The translations under genes and the position numbers were made by a program. Below the pieces are notes generated by a model. The model was given only the letters and a program-made list of their open reading frames with translations, was not told the DNA's origin and did not search any database. Of a DNA stretch of 5,947 bases, positions 1 to 5,947 are shown piece by piece; the first letter of the stretch is position 1, and every line of letters starts with the position of its first letter. The DNA comes from CAYTEO01 sp964436825 (GTDB taxonomy: Bacteria > Krumholzibacteriota > Krumholzibacteriia > LZORAL124-64-63), in assembly GCA_964436825.1 (NCBI GenBank), contig CAYTEO010000076.1, positions 1 through 5,947 of the forward strand, written 5' to 3'.

Positions 1-649
1 CCAGGGCCAGCAGCGCCTCCCCCTCCCGCCCGTGGGCGGTGGCCGCCAGGGTGACCGGCAGCGGCAGGGTCAGGGCGCGACGCAGCTCCTCCAGGGCCCC
101 CTTCTGGTCCCCGGCGTCCTGGAGGAAGCCGGCCCACAGGACGTGGGCCACCCCGTCGTCGGGGTCCTCCCCCAGGGCCCGCACGACGAGCCGGCGCGCC
201 TCCTCGACACGCCCGGCGGCATAGGCCTCCAGGGCCCGGTTGACGGTGTAGTTGTAGACCTCGGGAGCCCGCTCCCCCGCCGGCCCCAGGAACGTGACCG
301 TGTAGGTACCACCGCCGCTGTCGAAGTCGGCCGTGATGGCGACGTTGGCCTGCTCGTCCCGCCCCCAGGGGATGGAGATCTCGTGATGGGACTCGCGCCG
401 CCGGGAGTAGAGCAGCGACCCGTCGCGCGACCGTGCCACGCTGACGGTGCACAGCCGCTGGTCGCCGTCGACGACCAGGGTCCAGCGGCGCAGCGGCACG
501 TCGGCGAAGGTGACCTGGAACTGGAAGGTCTCGCCCGGTTCCAGGTTGTAGGTCTCGGTCCCCCAGATGGTCTGCTCGCCGCTCCACCCCGCGACCGGCA
601 GCAGGCACGACACGAGCAGCGGCAGGATACAGGAGCGCAGGGTTCTCAT
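1..649 (-). CDS. Exported protein with beta-rich domain and TPR-like repeats (partial, C-terminus outside window)
   Basis: An open frame runs from an ATG at 649 to the left edge without a stop, giving 216 residues of a longer protein. AAGGAG (655-660, read on the minus strand) lies 5 nt before the ATG, supporting this start. Residues 1-24 look like an export signal: basic MRTLR, a hydrophobic stretch, then a small-residue region around VAGWSG. An LVSC sequence at 12-15 resembles a lipobox, but hydrophobic residues continue after the Cys, so ordinary signal peptidase I cleavage is equally possible. Residues about 25-125 alternate hydrophobic and polar residues like a beta-sandwich (TFQFQVTF, WTLVVDGD, TYTVTFLGP). 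Residues about 137-195 fit two TPR-like helical hairpins (ALEAYAAGRVEEARRLVVRAL; GDQKGALEELRRAL). I do not recognise a family and assign no function. Extracytoplasmic protein-protein interaction is a reasonable guess from the TPRs. It is divergent from mqnD. Confidence 0.8.
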   Translation of the reverse strand, partial: MRTLRSCILPLLVSCLLPVAGWSGEQTIWGTETYNLEPGETFQFQVTFADVPLRRWTLVVDGDQRLCTVSVARSRDGSLLYSRRRESHHEISIPWGRDEQANVAITADFDSGGGTYTVTFLGPAGERAPEVYNYTVNRALEAYAAGRVEEARRLVVRALGEDPDDGVAHVLWAGFLQDAGDQKGALEELRRALTLPLPVTLAATAHGREGEALLAL

Positions 650-678
650 CGATTCTCCTTCGCCGGTGGCGCGGGCGG

Positions 679-687
679 TGCTATCTT
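679..687 (+). promoter_or_regulatory. mqnD: Possible extended -10 element for mqnD
   Basis: TGCTATCTT has the TGn extension followed by TATCTT (4 of 6 to the -10 consensus). The hexamer 17 nt upstream (659-664, TTCGCC) is a poor -35, so recognition would depend on the extended -10. Transcription would begin near 694, about 60 nt before the mqnD ATG. It lies inside the leader of the divergent gene, so the two transcripts would overlap. This is weak evidence. Confidence 0.28.
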
Positions 688-694
688 GCCGCAC

Positions 695-710
695 CGGAAC
701 ATATCGGAAC
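695..710. repeat. Direct repeat CGGAAC, one helical turn apart, in the divergent promoter region
   Basis: CGGAAC occurs at 695-700 and again at 705-710, separated by ATAT, so the copies repeat with a 10-bp period. They flank and overlap the minus-strand -10 hexamer (698-703). This is the geometry expected for a tandem operator bound on one face of the helix. A chance six-base repeat cannot be excluded, so an operator role is only a suggestion. Confidence 0.3.
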
Positions 711-726
711 GGGACGGCGGTGACAA
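698..726 (-). promoter_or_regulatory. Candidate sigma70-type promoter for the partial exported-protein gene
   Basis: On the minus strand TTGTCA (721-726, 5 of 6 to the -35 consensus) is followed after exactly 17 nt by TATGTT (698-703, 4 of 6 to the -10 consensus). The start of transcription would fall near 690, leaving a leader of about 40 nt before the ATG at 649. Spacing and position are right. The -10 is imperfect and no experiment supports it. Confidence 0.5.
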
Positions 727-755
727 GCCGCGCCCCACGACCCCGAGGAGCGACG

Positions 756-1598
756 ATGACCGAGACGATCCGCCTGACCCTGGGCCACTCGCCCGACCCG
801 GACGACGCCTTCATGCACTACGCCCTGGCCAGGGGAAAGATCGACACGGGACCGTACGAGTTTGAGCACATCCTGCAGGACATCCAGACCCTCAACGAGC
901 GGGCCACCCGCGGCGAGCTGGACATCACCGCCATCAGCGTCCACGCCTACGCCTACGTCTGCGACCAGTACGCCCTGCTGCCGTCGGGCGCCAGCATGGG
1001 CGACCGCTACGGCCCCATGGTCGTGGCGAGCCACCCGTACGACCCCTCCGACCTGGCGGGCCGGACGATCGCCGTCCCGGGACTGATGACCAGCGCCTAC
1101 CTGGAGCTGCGGCTGGCCGTCGGCGAGTTCGACGCCCGGGTCGTCCCGTTCGACCAGATCATCCCGCGGGTCGCCAGCGGCGAGTTCGACGCCGGTCTGA
1201 TCATCCACGAGGGACAGCTCACCTACGCCGACGCCGGCCTGCACAGCTGCCTGGAGCTGGGGATCTGGTGGGACGAGCTGACCGGCGGGCTGCCGCTGCC
1301 CCTGGGCGCCAACACGATTCACAAGCGCCACGGCGAGCGCATGCCGGAGATCGCCCGCATCCTGGAGGCATCGATCCGCTACGGCCTGGAGAACCGCCAG
1401 GAGGCCCTGGCCTACGCCCTGCAGTGGGCCCGGGACATGGAGAGCGACCTGGCCGACCGCTTCGTCGGGATGTACGTCAACCACTGGACCCTGGACTACG
1501 GCGAGAAGGGCCGGGCCGCCATCCGCGAGCTGCTGGAGCGGGCCCACGCGGCGGGGCTGATCCCGGCGGTGCCGGGGCTGGAGTTCGTCGTCGTCTAG
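756..1598 (+). CDS. mqnD: 1,4-dihydroxy-6-naphthoate synthase MqnD (menaquinone biosynthesis, futalosine pathway)
   Basis: This 280-residue protein belongs to the MqnA/MqnD family, which has a periplasmic-binding-protein-like fold but acts in the cytoplasm. MqnD converts cyclic dehypoxanthine futalosine to 1,4-dihydroxy-6-naphthoate in the alternative menaquinone route. Family features run the full length: LGHSPDPDDAFMHYAL at 9-24, ILQDIQTLN at 39-47, DITAISVHAYAYV at 56-68, IAVPGLMTSAYL at 105-116, GLIIHEGQLTY at 147-157, and WWDELTGGLPLPLGAN at 171-186. The HE pair at 151-152 matches the position of the histidine proposed as catalytic in Thermus MqnD, which favours MqnD over MqnA. The length is normal. 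The frame is open upstream to 567, but the ATG at 756 is chosen because GAGGAG (745-750) sits 5 nt before it and family similarity begins there. Family members usually have SPCPNDTF where this one has SPDPDDAF; this may mark a subgroup. No other mqn gene is in the window. Confidence 0.87.
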   Translation: MTETIRLTLGHSPDPDDAFMHYALARGKIDTGPYEFEHILQDIQTLNERATRGELDITAISVHAYAYVCDQYALLPSGASMGDRYGPMVVASHPYDPSDLAGRTIAVPGLMTSAYLELRLAVGEFDARVVPFDQIIPRVASGEFDAGLIIHEGQLTYADAGLHSCLELGIWWDELTGGLPLPLGANTIHKRHGERMPEIARILEASIRYGLENRQEALAYALQWARDMESDLADRFVGMYVNHWTLDYGEKGRAAIRELLERAHAAGLIPAVPGLEFVVV

Positions 1599-1599
1599 G

Positions 1600-1636
1600 G
1601 TTGTGCCCCGGAAAATGTGTTTCCGCGTCCCACAAC
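1600..1636. repeat. Nested inverted repeat after mqnD (weak terminator or operator)
   Basis: An outer pair GTTGTG (1600-1605) / CACAAC (1631-1636) encloses an inner pair CGGAAA (1609-1614) / TTTCCG (1620-1625) with a 5-nt loop. The structure begins two bases after the mqnD stop codon and ends four bases before the -35 hexamer of the next gene. It could be an mqnD 3'-end hairpin, although no U-tract follows, or a protein-binding site next to the downstream promoter. The pairing is visible in the sequence; the function is inferred. Confidence 0.4.
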
Positions 1637-1640
1637 ATAC

Positions 1641-1669
1641 TTGTCAGCCTGTCTTATCTATTGCATAAT
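1641..1669 (+). promoter_or_regulatory. Near-consensus sigma70-type promoter for the secreted phosphoesterase gene
   Basis: TTGTCA (1641-1646, 5 of 6 to TTGACA) and CATAAT (1664-1669, 5 of 6 to TATAAT) are separated by exactly 17 nt, inside an AT-rich island that stands out from GC-rich surroundings. Transcription would start near 1676. The ATG at 1617 would then lie outside the transcript and the ATG at 1680 almost at its 5' end, which helps place the real start at 1713. This is the strongest promoter match in the window. Confidence 0.65.
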
Positions 1670-1712
1670 AAATATCTCCATGTTCACCTCCAACACGGGA
1701 GCAACCGACGCC

Positions 1713-3458
1713 ATGCAACTCGCCCACTCCCGCAGCCTCGGCGCCACCCTGCTGCTGGCTCTCGTCCTGGCCGCCCCGCTGGCGGCCCAGACGATCGCCA
1801 TCGGTGACACCCTGACCGTCATCCAGCGGCCGCTGCTGAACATCCCGGCCATCGTCACGCCGGGGCAGGTCCTGGAGATCAACTGCGTCGCCGACCCGGC
1901 CACGACAGGCTGGGCGGCCGACCTTCGCCGCGGTTCCCTGCAGATCCCCCTGCCGGTCCAGACGGCCGCCTACGACGCCTCGACGACCTGGTGGACGGTA
2001 ACGGTCACGGTGCCGGACGTGCCGGTGTTCGACCTCTACGACCTGCACGTCAGCGCCGACGGCGGCATCGACGACACGACCCGACACGCCGTCAAGGTCG
2101 TCCAGGCCCTGCGCGACGACTTCTACTGGATCCACGTCACCGACACCCACCTGCCGACGTCGCTCTACTACACCCAGACCGGCGCCGACACCGACAGCAG
2201 CGAGGCCGAGGACTTCCGGGCCGTCATCGAGGACATCAACCTCATCAACCCGGAGTTCGTCCTCCACACGGGCGACCTGGTCAACGAGGGCGAGCTGGAG
2301 GACTTCCTGAGCAAGCGCTACTACACGCGGGCCCAGCACGAGCTGGCCGAGCTGCAGGTGCCGGTCTACCTGACCAGCGGCAACCACGACATCGGCGGCT
2401 GGGACAGCACGCCCCCGCCGGACGGCACCGCCCGGCGCGACTGGTGGCGGTTCTTCGGCTGGAAGCGGCTGGACAGCCCGCCCCCCGGCGCCCCGGACCA
2501 CAGCCAGGACTACAGCTTCGACTACGGCCCGGTCCACTTCATCGGTCTGGAGGCGTACGACAACTACGACAGCTGGCGCTACGACATCTACGGCGCCGAG
2601 AGCCTGACCGACGAGCAGCTGCAGTGGCTCGACCAGGACATCGCGTCGGCGGCGGGCAGCAGCGCCAGGGTCCTGTTCTTCCACTACGACTTCGGCGGCC
2701 AGATCGACGCGGCCCGGCTCGGCCTGGACATGGTCCTCTACGGCCACATCCACTACAGCCGCGTCGACGAGTGGGGCGGCCCCTACGTCCTGTCCACGGG
2801 CAACACGGGGGACGAGGACCGGGAATACCGGATGATCCGCTGGCGAAACGGCCAGCTGGAGCCGCTGGAGCCCTTCAGCGCCGGCACCAACGGGCAGAAC
2901 CTGACCGTCAGCTACAGCCCGGCCAACGACGGCACCCACGACAGCGTCACCGCGACGATCAGCAACAGCCTGGGCGAGGAGTTCGAGAACGGCCTGCTGC
3001 GGATCCTGATGCCGTCGGGCGCCGCCGGCTACACGGCCACCGGCGGCACCCTGACCCAGGTGGACGACGTCAACGACCCCGCCGTCTGCTACGTCAACGT
3101 CGTCATCCCGGCCAACGGCACCGTGACGGTCACCGTCGAGGTCGACACGACGGCGGCCACCGGCGCGGGCGACCTGCCGGGGACCCCGCGCCTGCGGGGC
3201 GTCTCGCCCAACCCGTTCAACCCGCGGACGGAGATCGCCTTCGACCTGCCGGCCGCCTCGGCGTGCCGGGTCCGGGTCTTCGACCTGCAGGGCCGCACGG
3301 TCGCCACCCTGGTCGACGGGGAGCTTGCCGCCGGCCGCCACACCGTCGTCTGGCAAGGCGTCGACGACCGGGGCGACCCCCAGCCGTCGGGCCTCTACCT
3401 CGTCCGGCTGACGACCCCGGGGTACAGCGAGACGCGGAAGATGACCCTCGCCCGCTAG
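1713..3458 (+). CDS. Secreted calcineurin-like metallophosphoesterase with C-terminal FlgD-like Ig/sorting module
   Basis: This 581-residue protein is predicted to be exported and to hydrolyse a phosphoester outside the cytoplasm; the substrate is unknown. Residues 1-25 form a signal peptide (hydrophobic ATLLLALVLA core, likely cleavage after APLAA). A beta-rich region at about 26-130 precedes the catalytic domain (about 138-380). That domain holds the full metallophosphoesterase motif series: D144-x-H146, G187-D188, G223-N224-H225-D226, H324 in LFFHYD, and G344-H345-x-H347. A second beta domain follows (about 391-480). The end (493-581) is a FlgD-like Ig module with SPNPFNP, VRVFDLQGRTVATL, GLYLVRL and a terminal KMTLAR, common on exported FCB-group proteins and often linked to surface anchoring or type IX-like export. 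The start at 1713 gives a clean signal peptide, with GGGAG (1697-1701) 11 nt upstream. In-frame ATGs at 1617 and 1680 exist, but the promoter at 1641-1669 argues against 1617. All expected metal ligands are present, so activity is likely. Confidence 0.88.
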   Translation: MQLAHSRSLGATLLLALVLAAPLAAQTIAIGDTLTVIQRPLLNIPAIVTPGQVLEINCVADPATTGWAADLRRGSLQIPLPVQTAAYDASTTWWTVTVTVPDVPVFDLYDLHVSADGGIDDTTRHAVKVVQALRDDFYWIHVTDTHLPTSLYYTQTGADTDSSEAEDFRAVIEDINLINPEFVLHTGDLVNEGELEDFLSKRYYTRAQHELAELQVPVYLTSGNHDIGGWDSTPPPDGTARRDWWRFFGWKRLDSPPPGAPDHSQDYSFDYGPVHFIGLEAYDNYDSWRYDIYGAESLTDEQLQWLDQDIASAAGSSARVLFFHYDFGGQIDAARLGLDMVLYGHIHYSRVDEWGGPYVLSTGNTGDEDREYRMIRWRNGQLEPLEPFSAGTNGQNLTVSYSPANDGTHDSVTATISNSLGEEFENGLLRILMPSGAAGYTATGGTLTQVDDVNDPAVCYVNVVIPANGTVTVTVEVDTTAATGAGDLPGTPRLRGVSPNPFNPRTEIAFDLPAASACRVRVFDLQGRTVATLVDGELAAGRHTVVWQGVDDRGDPQPSGLYLVRLTTPGYSETRKMTLAR

Positions 3459-3504
3459 CACACGTCGCCAGCGCGCAGTCCGGCGACGAGCCGACCGGAA
3501 CGAC

Positions 3505-3534
3505 CGAGGCGGGCTCCCGCGGGAGCCCGCCTCG
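3505..3534. terminator. Perfect 30-bp palindrome between convergent genes, likely bidirectional terminator
   Basis: The 30 bases read the same on both strands, from CGAGGCGGG through a CGCG centre to CCCGCCTCG. An RNA from either strand could fold into a 13-bp, almost all G-C stem with a 4-nt loop. It lies 46 bp after the phosphoesterase stop and 26 bp after the stop of the convergent membrane-protein gene, the expected place for a shared terminator. Only a short U-poor tail (GTTGCAT) follows on the plus strand and none on the minus strand, so it is not a textbook intrinsic terminator. Confidence 0.65.
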
Positions 3535-3560
3535 TTGCATCGTACCGGCGCGGCCGGAGG

Positions 3561-4373
3561 TCAGCCGGAGATCATCCTCCCGCTGCCGTAGTCCAGGGTC
3601 GAGCCGTGGATGCTGTGGGGAATGAGGTAGACGCCGAAGACGACGACGGCCGCCACGATGGTCACGATGCGTGTCCCGCGCCCCTCCCCGCCGCGCAGCG
3701 CCGCCCAGACCCAGGCCAGGACGGCCACGGCCAGCTTGTTGTCGGTCAGGTCCTCCCCGAACGGCCACCCGGTCCAGTAGGCGCCGAAGGCGTGCTTCTG
3801 GACGATGGGGCCGAGGATCATCCCTCCGGCGACCAGCAGGCCGAGGGTCGTCAGCGCCATGACGCGCCGCCGCGGGCCATCGGCCAGGGCCTCCAGGCCG
3901 GTCCGGGTGGACCAGAGCATCCCCAGGAACATCAGCAGGATATGGGGGGCCAGGATCCAGGGCGGTACCTCCCCCTTGAACCGGGCCACGATGGCGTCGC
4001 CGTCGCGATCGAGCCGCACCCGCTGCTTCCCGACCTGCAGCTCGACCCAGTACTCCAGCTTCCCGGCGGCCGGCTGGCGGGGCAACGCGGCGGTCAGCTC
4101 GCCGTCACCGGGTGCCAGGGGGACGTGCCGCCACGGTTCGCCCGTTCCCAGGCGGCGCCAGACGACCTCGCCGGTCACTTCGCCCCCGCTGGTCCGCAGG
4201 CGGATCGGGAGGTCGCCGGTCACGGCGTGGGAGCGGGGCAGTTTCCCCTCGATCGTCACCCCCGCCACCTCGCGATGGACCCGGACGGGGTAGGTGGGAC
4301 CGGTCCGCCGCTGGTAGACGACGGAGGCCAGGGTCACGACGATGGCGATCAGCCAGAGCTGTCTGCTGCTCAA
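3561..4373 (-). CDS. Unrecognised five-helix membrane protein with extracytoplasmic beta domain
   Basis: I do not recognise this 270-residue protein and assign no function. One N-terminal helix (about 7-20) is followed by a beta-rich domain (about 25-135), then four helices at about 139-154, 171-189, 213-227 and 236-252. Basic segments (STRTGLEALADGPRRR; RGGEGRGTR) fall in the loops predicted to be cytoplasmic. This puts the beta domain, the 190-212 loop and the C-terminus outside. The 190-212 loop is dense in aromatic and charged residues (QKHAFGAYW, then TGWPFGEDLTDNK), and histidines sit at helix boundaries (H144 in APHILLM, H194, H253 and H256 in PHSIH). That pattern suggests a functional site, possibly for a metal or cofactor, but this is speculation. 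The frame has no suitable ATG at its 5' end. A TTG at 4373 is preferred, with GGAGG 6 nt upstream; a TTG at 4379 abuts the GGAGG and is too close. It ends convergent to the phosphoesterase gene and starts divergent from the peptide transporter gene. Confidence 0.8.
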   Translation of the reverse strand: MSSRQLWLIAIVVTLASVVYQRRTGPTYPVRVHREVAGVTIEGKLPRSHAVTGDLPIRLRTSGGEVTGEVVWRRLGTGEPWRHVPLAPGDGELTAALPRQPAAGKLEYWVELQVGKQRVRLDRDGDAIVARFKGEVPPWILAPHILLMFLGMLWSTRTGLEALADGPRRRVMALTTLGLLVAGGMILGPIVQKHAFGAYWTGWPFGEDLTDNKLAVAVLAWVWAALRGGEGRGTRIVTIVAAVVVFGVYLIPHSIHGSTLDYGSGRMISG

Positions 4374-4379
4374 GGTCAA

Positions 4380-4384
4380 CCTCC
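4380..4384 (-). promoter_or_regulatory. Ribosome binding site deciding a TTG start
   Basis: GGAGG on the minus strand lies directly against the TTG at 4379 but 6 nt from the in-frame TTG at 4373. Only the latter spacing is normal for initiation, so the start is placed at 4373. The protein differs by just two residues. Confidence 0.55.
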
Positions 4385-4407
4385 GGAATTGGGTGGAACG
4401 GGGCGGC

Positions 4408-4416
4408 AGTCTAGCA
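4408..4416 (-). promoter_or_regulatory. Possible extended -10 element for the membrane-protein gene
   Basis: Minus-strand TGCTAGACT has the TGn extension followed by TAGACT (4 of 6 to TATAAT). A TTGTCT lies upstream at 4436-4441, but its 22-nt spacer is too long for a standard -35. Transcription would begin near 4401, giving a leader of about 28 nt before the TTG start. Confidence 0.3.
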
Positions 4417-4565
4417 CCCGTACCGCCGCCGCGCCAGACAAGATACCGGCCTGCTCCTGTATCGCATCAGGCCGCCGGCGGGGGCGCGGGCGTTTCGACA
4501 TGGCGTCGCCGGGTTTGATGCACTAGTTTGACCGGCATCCGTTCTCGAGCAGGAGGAGACTGACG

Positions 4566-5939
<1,374 letters not shown>

Positions 5940-5947
5940 TGGTTGTG

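Noticed and set aside
32..865. 277-residue plus-strand frame over the left edge
   Set aside because: It lies antisense to the exported TPR-like gene, which has a signal peptide and a well-placed ribosome site, and it runs across the divergent promoter region into mqnD.
1617..1712. N-terminal extension of the phosphoesterase from ATG 1617 or 1680
   Set aside because: The 1617 start lies upstream of the promoter at 1641-1669 and the 1680 start nearly at the predicted RNA 5' end. Both put a polar tail before an otherwise clean signal peptide.
1644..3461. 605-residue open frame on the minus strand opposite the phosphoesterase gene
   Set aside because: Its translation is a low-complexity run of V, D, G, R, Q and A with no motif or signal, typical of antisense shadows in GC-rich DNA. 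The plus strand carries a complete metallophosphoesterase motif set.
1991..3625. 544-residue plus-strand frame overlapping the phosphoesterase gene
   Set aside because: It is an R/P/G/Q-rich out-of-frame reading of the phosphoesterase gene and runs through the terminator palindrome.
4517..4539. GATGC...GCATC inverted repeat upstream of the transporter gene
   Set aside because: The arms are only 5 bp with a 13-bp gap, which is expected by chance, and no recognisable promoter hexamers accompany it.

Overview
The window is GC-rich (about two thirds G+C by eye) bacterial chromosome. Four complete protein genes and one partial gene account for almost all of it. I see no tRNA, rRNA, CRISPR array, insertion sequence or phage signature. 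The best lineage clue is the last ~90 residues of the secreted phosphoesterase. They form a FlgD-like Ig module with the SPNPFNP...TEIAFDLP / GLYLVRL / KMTLAR pattern that many FCB-group bacteria carry at the C-terminus of exported proteins. With the high GC and a futalosine-route menaquinone gene (mqnD), this fits a high-GC FCB-type candidate phylum such as Krumholzibacteriota, Eisenbacteria or Latescibacterota. That assignment is inference.

Layout, left to right. Positions 1-649 (minus) hold the N-terminal 216 residues of an exported protein with a beta-rich domain and TPR-like helices, running off the left edge. A 106-bp divergent region with candidate promoters for both directions separates it from mqnD (756-1598, plus), a 1,4-dihydroxy-6-naphthoate synthase. 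After mqnD comes a short AT-rich island (about 1600-1690) holding a nested inverted repeat and a near-consensus sigma70-type promoter. This drives a secreted calcineurin-like metallophosphoesterase (1713-3458, plus). A perfect 30-bp palindrome (3505-3534) separates that gene from a convergent, unrecognised five-helix membrane protein (3561-4373, minus, probable TTG start). Divergent from the latter is a proton-dependent oligopeptide transporter of the POT/PTR family (4566-5939, plus), which seems to have only 12 helices.

The genes do not look like one operon. Orientations alternate, each intergenic space has its own signals, and the functions (quinone synthesis, secreted phosphoester hydrolysis, peptide uptake, an unknown membrane protein) do not form an evident pathway. 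I found no convincing new multi-gene system. The items most worth following are the unknown membrane protein, the reduced POT transporter, and the compact regulatory islands at 650-755 and 1600-1690.
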